Source: Apophysomyces variabilis
Taxonomy: Eukaryota > Mucoromycota > Mucoromycetes > Mucorales > Mucoraceae
Length of the DNA: 64,000 bases
NCBI GenBank assembly: GCA_002749535.1
Contig: MZZL01000389.1
Span: 322,461 to 386,460 of the forward strand
Direction of reading: 5' to 3'
The notes beneath the pieces were generated by a model. That model saw only the letters and a program-made list of their open reading frames with translations, made no database searches and had not been told where the DNA came from. The position numbers and the translations under genes were made by a program. Each line of letters opens with the position of its first letter. Position 1 is the stretch's first letter. This document shows positions 37,034 through 49,300 of the stretch, one piece after another.

Positions 37034-39711
37034 TCAAGAATCCTGGGTTTCCGTCTCTTGCTTCACTGCTTCCCAAATGCGGTCTTCTATCTTTGCCCGA
37101 CAGAGTGGACTTGACAACGAATAAGCAAATGTGAATAAAGCAAAAACGGAAAAAAGCAAATTTATGTATTACCATGAGTCTAGTGCTTCTGCACATCGTC
37201 GTCCCCAGCCCCCATGACCGCAGGGTATGAGCGCGGTATTTTTGGGCTCGGAGAAACAGATTGTGCAGAAAGGGCCATCCCAATCTAGCTCGCTGTTATC
37301 GACGTAGGAAGCAAGCGTCCGTCTCGCCCGAACAAAACGAGTAAGGCGTTGTTTAAAAGAGTCGCTTAAATGTCCAGCTTTGCTAATGCCTCTGTATCGA
37401 ACGCTGAGAGGAGGTGGATAGAGCCATGGTCGATCGCCAAAGTTGACCATGACGTGCTGATGCCGAGTTAGGCTAATAGCAGGGTACAGATCTAGACACT
37501 TTTCCATCATCTGAACGAGTGTTGCAGACGATGAGAAACGATTTATGCCAGGAAAGAAGCTTCCTTCCCCTTCCTCTTTTTCTATTTCTTTATGTTCGCG
37601 TAGCATCCCCGCTTGATAGGCATTTTGGATCTGTTTTCCATAATTGGGAAAGGCCACTGTTAATCCCAAGTCCACGCCATTGATAAAGAAAGAGCAAAAT
37701 CCACGATCAAGATCGATAAAGCTGCCTAGGACATCACCAGCTATGCACCTGACTGATGGCATACCTTGCGGATATATTGCCGTACCGTTGGCCTAAACAG
37801 ACGTGCGCATACTCGAGCTGTTACTTCCTTACCTTGTTCACCTATTGTTCACTTACCCAAATAGCCGCTCGATAAGTATCAAAACCAAAACCGTTCTGAT
37901 AAAAGAAAAAGCCGTTATGGAACCAGCATGTTTGCCTATTCCTCTTTACTCTCTTTCTATTCTTACCTCATCATCGCCTACACCATAGCCTTCCTCAGGC
38001 TCAAACTGGCATTGCTTTGTTGCCCAGCCGATTTGCATGACACCATCGCTCAGAAGCAGTGTTTCATAGTACCATTTCCCTGTTCTTACTCCAACGCTGG
38101 CACGTATAGACTCGAAATGCGGTCTATCGTTGCGGATCTAAAATAGTCAGAGTAGAATTAGAACATCAACGAAAAACAAAAACAGAAAATAGAGCAATTT
38201 CCTACCTCAAGGCCATTACCACCGATTTTCCAATGAAATGTGGCATCAAACGGATTAAGAACAACGTTGAGATAGCTTAAATCCCAGGTTGTGATACTCT
38301 ATTAAAAAAAAGAGACAAAGAAAAGAAAAAGGGAGAGAATACAATGCATTTTGCTTCGTATCGACGAACCTATTGATAGGCAATGTCTGTTTTACCTCTT
38401 TGTCATCGTTTCCTAAAGAAAATTGTCAGAACAGAGAGCTCTAAAGTACTCGTCGTTCTGTTTTCTCATTACCAAAGACACGTTCTAATGCCCATCTTGC
38501 ACAATGGGCTAACTGAAGGTATTTTGCCCACTCTTGTCGGACATCTTCAGGAGGAAGGACACCGGTGTCAAACACGCTCAAACTGGCGTATTTGGATGCA
38601 AAAATGGACCGGCCTTTAATACCGTCTTCAGATGGCCGATAAGTCGTCTTGCGTCGGCCTAAGTGATGCAGGCTATGCCATCGCTCCATCCAAGCTTCGG
38701 TCACGGAACGTCGCAACCGTTTCCACAGCCCTCCTGATATCTTTCGTCGTAAAGGTCCTTGTTTCTTTTCTGTTAAAGCACCGGTGGGTGACCACAGGAA
38801 ATCGGACAAACGGTAATCGGCCATTTCACAATCATGCAGCACGGATCGCAAAATGCGTTGGATATCAAATGGGTGTTTCTGTATCTCGAGTCGTATGGGC
38901 CCTTGGAAGAGGTAGAAAAAAAGTCAGTATGCCATGGAACGTTCCCTTTTCTGTGTATTCCATTTTTCCTCTATATGGGTCCTTTTTTGTTACCTGTTAT
39001 TGCAAAGTTCTCTAGAGCAAGTAAAGCATGGGTTCTTATGACCGTTTCTTCATGCGAATCGGCTAAAAGCTGTATTAACAATGTAGCTACGTCGTCCGAC
39101 CACATGGCTTGACTAATATCGCCAGCGAACTTTTCGGCCAACAAGGACCACAGTACGACGGCGTTGAGCTTAATCCTCGGATCCGCAGCGCGTCTTCGCG
39201 ATGACAGACGGCGACGTGAATGACATCCACCAAGGGTCCATAGCCGGCCGCCGTATATTTTCTGCATGATGACAGGTGAGATTCGGGCCATCACGTCACG
39301 GCCATGAAGCGCTGAACGGTCGACGAGATGGCTCAAGAATACCATGGCTACTGGGTCTGCCGGGTTGAGCTGGTTCAGAATAGCCACGATAAAGGAAAGG
39401 TATCCATTGCCTGTAAAATATAATGTGCGTAGATAAGGGTTGTGTAAGCGTGTATAGAGCGAATAATTGTTCTTTTCTTCCAATAAAATACCACTGCTTG
39501 CTGTGTAGATTGTATCTAATGCTTCGGCCATCCTTCGCTCATGTTCATAGACGGGTGACATGAATCGGTCGTGCTGTTGGCCAGAATTGGTTGCTGTTGT
39601 TTGATTGTCATCGTTTTCGTTTTCAACTTCGTTCCGCGCTATGGCTAGTACTTTATTCCACATTTCTTCCACAGTACGTATACGATGAGTTTCTGGACGT
39701 GCTGCAGACAT
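37034..39711 (-). CDS. SPRY + RING E3 ubiquitin ligase, RSPRY1-like
   Basis: The start MSAARPETHRIRTVEEMWNK at 39711 is chosen because the upstream in-frame extension is a hydrophobic translation of the pyrimidine-rich leader. The N-terminal half is helical, ARM-like (GNGYLSFIVAILNQLNPADP, TVIRTHALLALENFAITGN). A SPRY domain follows across several exons (RNDRPHFESIRASVGVRTGK, GVGDDENGFGFDTYRAAIWA, SFIDLDRGFCSFFINGVDLG). The C-terminal RING is CTICFSEPKNTALIPCGHGG, then CAEAL, and after a short intron CPLCRAKI, ending at TGA 37034-37036. ARM-like plus SPRY plus C-terminal RING is the RSPRY1 layout. Zinc ligands are complete: C-x2-C, C-x-H, C, then C-x2-C. Expected activity is E3 ubiquitin ligation; substrate unknown. 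Confidence 0.78.
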
Positions 39712-40176
39712 TGTATGCAGAGAGAAGAAAAAAAAGGAAACGCTTTGTAATAATATCAATAACAATAAGTGAAAGTCTATAATGACAGAAAGAAATGAAA
39801 GCGTTGGAAAAGGGAATAAACCAAGTAAGAACAACCAAAGCGTAATGAAGACGATTGAGTGAGTGAGTCAGACATGTAAAACTTATGAACATGCTGGAGA
39901 AAAAAAAAAAGGCGAGCTGGGACCAAAGGAACGTGCGGTAGCGCCAGGTCAGCTTCGATGAAAGGTGGTCCCAGCGAGGCGAATTGTTTTTGGCACTGAC
40001 AGAAACACCTGGTGTGTTTGTTTGAATTCTGCTTGTGTTGTTTTTTGTTCTCTTTGTATTTGTAAAGTGCATCTACGTTCCGCCTTCATGTTTTATAACC
40101 TTTATTTATTGTTGACAATCGTATCACGGATTTATTCGCTTTCCAATCATTAACTTGAGATGATACTAAGTAAGAT
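39712..40176. other. Intergenic, RSPRY1 promoter and subtilase 3' side
   Basis: 465 bp. The left half reads as a pyrimidine-rich leader of the RSPRY1-like gene on the minus strand. Nothing else seen. Confidence 0.5.
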
Positions 40177-41815
40177 TTAGGCGGGATTATACGCCAAACG
40201 GTTGAAATTGGGTTCAGGAGCAAAGAAAGGAAACGAAAGTACGTTTTTGGTGGACTCTGTGATCAAAGCTTTGTACACATGCTTAGCCGATGGGTAGTCA
40301 TGTTTGGCCATGAGAGTGGCTGCGATGCCTGTTACGTGAGGGTTGGACATGCTAAAAGATATATTTTTGGTAAATGCTAGCATTTGCTTTTCCGTTGATC
40401 CACTTTTTTTTTGCCTTTCGAAATGATTACCTCGTCCCGTCCTTGACCTTGATGGCATTGGGTCCTCCAATCCAGGTACTTGTGATATCTGATCCAGGAG
40501 CATAGAGTTGGACACATTCTCCTGTGTCTGAGTATGAGGGTACTCCATCATCGATATCCGAAGCCCCAACAGCAAACACATCAGGGTTTCTTCCGGGAGA
40601 GAACATGCAAGCGTCCGTTCCGGAATTACCTGAGGCGACAAAAACAGGGATACCTAGCCGATTCACCATCATACTGATCACATCATCTAACATGGCAGAA
40701 GGAGGTCCAGCTAAAGAAAGATTGACGATGGATTTTCCAGGTGTAGCCACACTACTAACATGAGCAATGCCTAGAAAATAATAACACGTTAAATGTTTTG
40801 CTTCCTACTTGTGTCTACCTTTGAGCAGATTTGTCGTATCGCCGCTCCCTTTCGCATCTAAAATCTTGACCGCTTTGATATTGGCTCCTTTGGCTACTCC
40901 ATAGATCCTGCCTGCGATCTTTCCAGCCACATGAGTGCCTACCAAAGGATGAGCGGGCCTCTTGGGTAAATGGATACTCTAGGTTTCTCTTTTTTATAAT
41001 ACCGTGGCCAGCATGATCCCTCTCATCTTCATTTCGGACAAAATTAGCACTGATTTCTGCTCGACCTTCGAAGTCATTGTGCTCTACGTATACACCTGTG
41101 TCCAAGACATAGACATCAATGCCAGACCTGCGAGGAAAAGGATTAAATAAAATATATAGGTCTTTCGTCTATTTCTCTCTGTTTTACTCTTTTCCTTGGC
41201 TACGAATATCCGCGCGTTACCTTACCCTGCTGAGTCATTAAAGGTATACCGCTCATAACTGCCTGCTTTCCGTTGACGGATGCGAGCCAAACCCCAGTTA
41301 GGAGCAACAGCTACCTTGAGTGCCTCTGATCTAGGTAAGACTACTGCAGCCGTATAGATTTGGTTTGGTTCGACATAATCAATGTAGGGTTGTTTCTCTA
41401 GATAACTGATGAATTGCGCATCCGGAAATTCGCCCGTGACAGCCATGAAATCGGAATCAATCTTGATATAATCCAGGCCGAGCTGTTGATTTGCCTGCTC
41501 CAAGGCTTGCGTGGTGATCATGGTTGGATCTCCCTTGTTCATGGCCAACTGGAACTCACGATGACGAGCGAAGATCAACCGATGAGCTTGGATAAAGTAC
41601 GAAATTCAAATTGAGAATGAGATGATACACATGGTAAACAAGGATAGGCGATCTGCTATTGCTCCATTTCCGGCTAACAGACAATAGCAATCAGATTGAG
41701 GCAATTTACCTGTGTCGCCATCGATTGGTCCTTTGAATTTGATCAGATGAGTGGGAGCAGCATAGATCCCTATGTCAAAAAGTATTCCTATGAATAATGT
41801 CGCCGATAACTTCAT
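40177..41815 (-). CDS. Secreted subtilisin-like serine protease (S8A)
   Basis: Proteinase K-like extracellular protease. The start at 41815 gives [20 protein letters not shown], a signal peptide. Exon 2 onward encodes an I9 inhibitor propeptide ([33 protein letters not shown]). The catalytic triad is complete: Asp in [11 protein letters not shown], His in [12 protein letters not shown] (created by splicing out a roughly 70-bp intron at about 40945-41020), and Ser in [16 protein letters not shown], again split by an intron. The oxyanion Asn is in [11 protein letters not shown]. The protein ends FNRLAYNPA. About six short introns. Length about 420-450 residues, normal for the family. Single copy here with no neighbours of related function. 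Confidence 0.9.
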
Positions 41816-42640
41816 GATAAAGAAGTAAAGAGCAAGTTAGAGAATGTCGTTTTTTTACTTGTTTTCTTTTCATCTTTCTGGCTGAATGGTACGTCATTCC
41901 CAGTTTCTCTCTTTTTTCCACGCCGTTAACCGATCCGGGATTTTCTTTTGGAGCGATTTGAAATTGAATGGTAAAGATCTTAATTATCCGTCTCCGTGTA
42001 CTATCTCAATGGCTTGAAAGGCGGTAGGGAAAAAGTCCGATGCCATCTATCAATACAGGTCTTATTATAATAAGTTCGAATGCATCAAACATAAACAAGG
42101 AGCCTTCTCTCGATTATAAACTAAAAAGGAGAAACGTCGTAGATCTTGAGATGCAATGAGTGTCGATTTGGTCAATTCCCGTTGATCTCCCGCTAAATGT
42201 TGAAATCGCTGAGACTAATATAGGTCGTCGTTCTTCCTCGTTGAATATCACGTGCATACAATATGTTTATGCTCTTTCTTGACTTTACAGTCTCTCAGTA
42301 GCACAGAGTTTTGATGATCTTTACTAAGGTCAGTTATCATGTTGTAATAGAATTAGACAAAAATAGATTGACGAAATTTGAAGTATCTAGCACCTGCTGA
42401 CTGCAACTTATAATGGGATATTAATTGCAAGTTGTTAATGAGCTGTCAATGCAAAACTGAGAATGTGTGTAACCTTCGCCTTTCGGCATCTGGAACCCAG
42501 AATCACAAGACCCTTTCAGATCACGAAATGGAAATCCTCGAAGAAGTGAATAATAAAAAGGCATTGATAGAGCGATAGGAAGTTATTTATCTCTCTTTCT
42601 CTCTCTCTCTCCCTTTTCTGCTATTTGTCTTTTTTAAAAC
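41816..42640. other. Divergent promoter region
   Basis: 0.8 kb between the subtilase start (minus) and the small orphan gene (plus). It includes a (CT)n tract at 42590-42620 just upstream of the plus-strand ATG. No gene seen. Confidence 0.55.
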
Positions 42641-43086
42641 ATGAACTCTCGTTATCCCTCATGGCACCATTGTCCTGGATTCGTTACCATGGCCGAGAAT
42701 GAGATTGATGAACGCTGCGATGACGATCTATTCCAGATCCAATCTTCAGGTTACTCTTATGATTCCGAAAAAGAGGTGAGGTTCTAGCCAGCACAGAATG
42801 AAGCCAGAGAAGAATGGAAAAGTGGGAAAAAAGGAAAACTGACTGTGATACTTCTCCGCAGCGGGCCATGCTCAGTTTGACAAGTTTATCCCCGCCGGCT
42901 AATCCGCCGCCGTCGCAGAAATTTCGGTCCGTGGTGGAAGATAAACCAACTACAGACGCTAGATCAACTCGCAATTACCACCAATCCCTGTCAGAAAGAT
43001 ACAGTCAATATTTACTGCATGTGAAAACCCCAAAACTGTTACCTAGCATTTACCAGAATCAGATCTCAAGGCTACATGCAAACTAA
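42641..43086 (+). CDS. Small two-exon orphan protein
   Basis: 119 residues; not recognised. Exon 1 is 42641-42775 (MNSRYPSWHHCPGFVTMAEN and on to an acidic DSEKE). An 86-bp intron has GTGAG donor and CCGCAG acceptor. Exon 2 is 42862-43086. The splice keeps frame and removes an in-frame stop just after the donor, which supports the model. Exon 2 is Ser/Pro-rich (SPPANPPPSQKF), then basic and aromatic (SLSERYSQYLLHVKTPKLLP), and ends RLHAN. No membrane segment or zinc motif. The (CT)n tract upstream resembles other leaders in this window. Could be a lineage-specific regulatory peptide; function unknown. Confidence 0.6.
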
Positions 43087-43795
43087 CCACAACCAAACGA
43101 ATATAACCCCCCTTTCTCCTAGCTAAGATCACCTTTTTAGTATCTTAATACTTTGTAAATATATCCATAACTGTCCTTCTTGCTCCTATTGAAACATATT
43201 CCGTGTATTAGCGAGAAGCAAAAAAGAAAATGGTAACTTCACTGTAGTTGCTGCTCGTACTTTTTAGTATGATGTATGTACCTAATCATGATGCGCAACC
43301 AGAGTTCATACCAACCCCACCTCTTGCGCTCTGGATACAAACATCGTATTGTAAGCCATGGTTTAAAATTTTGTCTAAGTTAATGTTCCCTTTCATCCAA
43401 TCTCGCTGTCAATGCAAAACAATTACTCTGCCTTTCAAAGTTCTGCTCACGCTATCAGCTTCTGATTTACATACAGGATCTATCAATCCTCCTGGAAGAC
43501 TTCTCTACTTTAGAGCTAGCTCTTAGTGCGCGACTCGACCCGCTAGCCATACACCATACGTGTAGATCGCATTTTTTGGCGCCGTTATCCATAGCTCACT
43601 GTGCATGGTAATTTTCATGTAGTGCAGATTACCATATACGGAATCGGGAAAAGCAGATTACAGTCAATGAAGGAATGGACTGTTTAACTTTCTCTTCTTT
43701 TTTTTTGTTGTTGTCTAAAGCAAGTAAAGGTAAGTATAAAAGAAAATAAATTTGTCTTTGCATTTCAATAACGCCCAAGCTATTATCTACTTTAG
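43087..43795. other. Intergenic, no gene seen
   Basis: 0.7 kb between two plus-strand genes. An open frame at 43248-43526 has no domain and no supporting splice signals. Confidence 0.5.
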
Positions 43796-44988
43796 ATGGG
43801 AAGGCTTGAAGGAAAAAACGTGTTTATGTAAATGGATTTCCTACTTCTTTTATGATAAGCCTGCTCTGTAGCATGCTTGCTTATATTGTTGCCTTATCCT
43901 ATATAGTACCGGTGCCTCCGCAGGGATTGGTGAAGCCTGTGCATACGAGTTTGCTAAGGAAGGATCCAACTTGGTACGAGCCTAGTTACCTTCTTTGTAT
44001 TCTTTTTTCTCACGCCCCAGTCTCTCCTCTTCTGTCACGGTAGATCTTGGCTGCTCGTCGTGTAGAAAGATTAGATGCCATTCGACAGACCATTGCAACA
44101 AAATATCCCCAAGTGGCTATTCATGTCGTGGCTCTAGACGTGCGTCATAAGCAACAAATCGACCAAGTGGTCTCGGAATTGCCTGATTCGTTCAAGCACA
44201 TCGACGTGCTCGTGAATAATGCTGGCATGGTGCTCGGTTTGGACCATCTTGTAGATGTCAACGAAGAGGAATTCGATACCATGTTTGCTACGAATGTCAA
44301 AGGCCTTGTTTTCCTTACGCAAGCTATTCTTCCCGGAATGAAGGCCCGCCAGACGGGCCATATTATTAATATTGGTTCCGTTGCAGGTACGGGAAGAAGG
44401 GGTAGGAAGAAAAAAAAGCCTTTTCTCATTGATGGTATCATATTACAGGCAAGCAGAGCTATCCTGGAGGAAGTATTTATTGCGGTAAGCGATGCTTGCA
44501 CAAAAAGAGAAGTGAACTTTGACAGGGGGAATGGGAAAAAAAAAAGCAACCAAACATGCCGTGGATGCTATCACCAAGGCATTGACATACGAACTTGTGG
44601 ATACGCCTATTCGAGTCAGTCAGATTTGTCCTGGTTTGGTTGATACCGAGTTCTCCACTGTCCGATTCCGTGGTGATAAAGAAAAGGCAGACAACGTCTA
44701 TAAAGGGATGCAACCGCTTGTTGGTCAGGATATTGGTAATGCAAATTGAAGCTCGGCTTTTTCTCTTTCTTCTGCCTGTATATAACTCATCCACGTGAAT
44801 AGCCGAGCTTGTTGTCTTTACTGCCTCGCGTCCTCCTCATGTGAATATCTGTGATATGCTTGGTAAGAAATTAGAAAAACAAAAAGGCGATGGTGCAGTA
44901 ATCAATGACACTAAGGATGTATTTTGCTTTCTTAGTGTTCCCAACAGCACAAGCAGATGCTCGGACAGTTAGCCGACGGGAATCATAA
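43796..44988 (+). CDS. Short-chain dehydrogenase/reductase (YMR226C-like)
   Basis: Classical SDR, NADP-dependent oxidoreductase. Splicing a tiny first exon (MGRLEGKNVFI, 43796 to about 43828) to the next gives the cofactor motif TGASAGIGEACAYEF. The core follows: ILAARRVERLDAI, LDVRHKQQIDQVV, VLVNNAGMVLGLDH, NATNVKGLV-type helix, and HIINIGSVAGK. The catalytic YxxxK arises across an intron as SIYCATKHAVDAITKALTYE, and PGLVDTEFSTVRFRGD is the substrate-loop region. The last exon encodes VFPTAQADARTVSRRES before TAA at 44986-44988. The sequence resembles yeast YMR226C/serine 3-dehydrogenase-type enzymes acting on 3-hydroxy acids; substrate is inferred only. About six introns, one with an A-rich acceptor (A9G). 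Confidence 0.85.
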
Positions 44989-45158
44989 TAACGCATGTGA
45001 ACAAAAATTGAGATTAAAAACATTGGGTATATGTTTACAGCAAGTGCGGCAAAACATTGATTCGATCCGCTTCCTCTTGCCATGTTTATATATTTTTCTT
45101 CTTTTTTGGTTTGCTTATTCGTAAACCTTGCCTACGACCGTATTGAAGTTCTACGTCT

Positions 45159-46130
45159 TCTCTCTATAAGTATACTGTATTTTCGAGTAATTTTTGCGCG
45201 CGAAAACGTTTTGCCGGTATTACAACCAGTTTCTTGCAAGCTGATTCGACCGTAGTACTCTTCAGTTGATATATAGAAGTCTTTAGTTAGGAGAAAAGAG
45301 TACGTCCAGCAATGAATTAGAGGAATAAATTCGTCTTAGATATTATCTGACGCTTTCCAACAAAGCTCAAGGAGTCGAGTTGCTCTGAGTAGCAATTTAA
45401 CAGGTGGGTGCAATCTTTGATGTGTGGGTCAAGAAAGTTGAGCTGCAATAAGTGGGTAGAAGATATTGCAAAGGATAGTTAAATAGGCATTCGTGTAAAG
45501 ATTTCAGCAGTAGTGAGATGGGTCAAGTGCTTTCAAGGTGCAGCGAGTAGTTGCAATATATTGTCTAATTGACCTCCATCCGTTTTATATACGATAAAAA
45601 TGCTCAATAATAGGATCTTATATGGAGGACTATTGCTTTGTTCCTAGAGACATGTACCTTCAGTGAACACTGTCAATTTATCTCTGTTTCTTACATATTC
45701 TATTACCAACAGAAGTAACCATTCCTATGCTAACTTTGTCCTTCGTCTGTAATTTTTTAACGTAAGATCAAGGTTCAGAACTTATGTTATACGAGGTAGG
45801 TACTTAGGCTTCAAACATCCATTCTGCTCTTTTTTTTTGCCTATCTGAAATCGTTGCCCACAAGAGATACTGGCTTATTTATGTTCTTATGCCTCCTGAT
45901 CGTTTTTGGCGCTTTAAACTATTTATCTTAATTGGTGCATCTTTATTTCCCAACACCATATCATATCAGTCACTTACGTACACCTCTTGAATATCTTGCA
46001 TAAAATAAGGGCTTCATTTTTAGCAATATATTATGTTACCGTAAACATACGCTAGAAATCGCCAAAAATTCATTTCCTGCAGCCGCGTGCGGCTGCAACG
46101 GAACGAGCGAAGCGAGTGCAGAAGGAATAG
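45159..46130 (+). mobile_element. Non-autonomous Helitron, copy 1
   Basis: 972 bp with no transposase. The 5' end TCTCTCTATAAGTATACTG and following sequence match the 5' end of the autonomous element next to it and of the inverted copy at 53173-54147. Near the 3' end is a hairpin (AGCCGC-GT-GCGGCT at 46081-46094) followed by AACGGAACGAGCGAAGCGAG. The final four bases are ATAG where the other two copies have CTAG. The interior is about 90 percent identical by eye to the reverse complement of copy 2. No terminal inverted repeats, which fits Helitrons. The autonomous element begins at the very next base. Confidence 0.75.
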
Positions 46131-46300
46131 TCACTCTATTAGTATACTGTATTTTCGATAAATTTTTGCGCGCAAAAACATTTTGCCGATTTCTATTTTC
46201 GAAAAAAGGCAGATTCTTTTCTGATTGTTTCTACTCCTCTACTCTTTTCCATTTTTCGATCGTTCTTCTGCTTTTCACATCGTAGATACAGAATTGAACA

Positions 46301-49300
46301 ATGGCAAATACTAATAATAACAATAAATGTTCTAAATGTAAACAACTTTTGATACCAGACCGAGGTAACATGGCATAGCTCTACTCTGAACAACAACCAG
46401 GAACAACACCTAGCAAACCGAACGCTAACAGTTACGACCATTAGATGACAGTAGAAAAACATGCTATCCATGCAGGTTGCGCAGCCGTGCTTGGCATTAT
46501 CGTAAACGTCAAAGAAAATCAGATGAAGCACAATCAGATTCCTCAGGCCCTGTTACTCAGCGTCGTCGTCCTGGCCCTGAAGATTCCCATGTCCCCACTA
46601 ATGACGTCGGCAATGCTGATGCTGATCATTTGATCGCTGATGGTCATCTGACGCCTGACAATGATCTTAGAGAAGTTGAACAATACGTGAACAGTGAAAC
46701 ACGACGACGTCGACTTCCCCTGGCATTCCGATCTCGACTAGCAAACTTCATGCCGTTAGATCTTGGTCGAATGACTGTAGAATGTCCTGACTGTCAAGCA
46801 TTGCATTGGCTTGCTGAGCATGATTCCCGTTCTTCGGACGGGGACCCGAGATTTGAAAGCTGCTGCAAGAGAAATGCTGTGAGCCTACATTTACTGCAGG
46901 ACCCTCCAGACTACCTTAAAAGTCTGTATGATGGGACACACCCTCTTTCTTCTCATTTTCTGAAAAACATACGAAGGTTCAATGCAGCCTTTGCGTTTAC
47001 ATCTCTTGGATGTCAAATTGAAACTTCATTGAACGATGGGCGCGGTCCTACAGTTTTCCAGGTTCACGGAGAAGTATATCATCTCCAAGGACAGCTTCTT
47101 CCTGAGGAAGGCTCACCTCCTTCCTTTACTCAATTTTACATATATGACCCTTCATATGCCAGCATTGCTCGCTCTGCACAATACGCCGAGCTTGATAGTC
47201 AAATCATTCGACGTTTGACTGAGATGCTTCATGAGATCAATAACCCTTTTATTCGCGTCTATAAGACAGCGTTCGAAGTTTTACAGGAGCATCATCATAG
47301 GTTTGAAAGAGGGGAGAGTGCTCATGTTACCATCAGCCCTTCAATGAGGATGCAGCTTATCCAAGGTTCAGATCAACGCACGGAAAACCTACCTACAGCT
47401 GATGAAGTTGCTGCGATAGTGCCTGAACAAGTTGCAAATTTCAAAGCGGGATCTCAGAGCACCGGATCTTATAGAGACATCATTGTCAGATATCGAAGCA
47501 CTGATGGCCAACCAAGTTTGACTCAAATAAATCAGACTCACGGTGCATACATGCCATTGCACTCGTGCTGCTTTTCCCCCATGGGGAGTTTGGTTGGACA
47601 TGGGGACTTACACTTAATGCAATTGAAACTGCTGATGGTACTCAGCGTCAGCGTATGCGGCTAGGGCAGCGAGCATATTACCGTTTTCGTCTACACTTGC
47701 GGAGCGGAGAGTTCTCGACAATATTTTATGCTCGACGGCTGTTCCAGCAATTTCTGGTAGATGCATGGGCTATATGCGACCAGACAAAACTTGAGTGGTT
47801 TCGCAAAAATCAAAACAAGATTCGAGTCGATCTTTACAATGGCTTGGCTGATGTACTGGTGCAGGACGACGTAGATGTTTCTGCTGTTGGCCGACGGTTT
47901 GTGTTACCCAGCAGTTATCATGGTGGCCCGAGGTTCATGGCACAGCTGTTTCAGAATTCCATGGCAATCGTGCGCCATTTAGGCAAGCCATCCCTGTTTA
48001 TCACTTTCACAGCAAATCCAAGGTGGAGTGAAATCACTGCAGAATTGTTTCCTGGCCAGTCTGCTGCTGACAGGCCCGATCTAATTGCCAGAGTTTTCAA
48101 CTTAAAGCTGCATGAATTACTACATGATCTGAAGACAAAGAACGTTTTCGGAAAATTCAAAGGCATAGTGCGGACCATTGAGTTTCAGAAACGAGGTCTT
48201 CCGCACGTGCATATTCTACTTTTTGTCGACAACAAATTCAACGATATCGATGATATTGATGAGATCATCAGTGCCGAGCTTCCTGATGCAGATGAGGACC
48301 GTGAGCTGTATGAAATAGTAACATCCTGCATGATCCATGGACCATGTGGGTCAACTGTGAACCCAAAACCTCCATGTATGAAAGAAAATGCTGCGAGGCC
48401 GGGAGGACTTATTTGTTCTAAGAAGTATCCTAAACCTTTCCAATCTGAGACGCGGTTAGGGACAGATGGCTATCCACTGTATCGTCGACGTGATAATGGA
48501 GTGAGACATGCTGTTCGCCATCCGTCTCATTCAGGAGAAACGTTCTACATCGACAATACGTGGGTCGTACCATACAATGCTTATTTGCTCAAGAAGTACA
48601 AGGCACACATTAATGTGGAAGTCTGTGCAACAATTAAGAGTATCAAATACGTTAACAAGTACGTTTATAAGGGACCTGACCGCACTAGCTTGGAAATCAG
48701 GAATGAACATGACGAGATCCAGCGGTACCTGAGTGGTAGGTACATTGGTCCGACAGAAGCAGCATGGAATCTTTTCGAATTCCCTTTCCATGAAGAGTTT
48801 CCACCTGTGCTTCATCTTAGCGTACATCTTCCTGGAGAACAGCCCGTATATTTTGACCAAGATGGCAACCGAGAAGAGATTGCACAAAGGATGGAGAATA
48901 GTCGCACAACGCTTATGAGCTACTTTGACTATTATCGACAAAACCCTGATGCGATCAAGTACCTTTACCATGATTTTCCTGCTCATTTTCGCTGGGATCA
49001 CCGCAGACGAGTTTGGCTTCAGCGAAAACAAGGGTATCAGATTGGCAGAATGTACCATTGCAGCCCTTTTGCTGGCGAAAGGTACTACCTACGGATGCTG
49101 TTGACAGTTGTACCTGGTCCTTCTTCTTTTGAAGATCTGCGCACTACGACAGACGGCCAAGGTAGACGTATAGTACACCCTACCTTTAAGCAGGCATGTG
49201 TTGCTCGAGGTCTTCTACAGAATGATCAAAATTGGATCCTCTGCTTTAATGAAGCTATCCATGTCTGCTCGGGAAACAGCTTGAGACGGCTCTTCATTTT

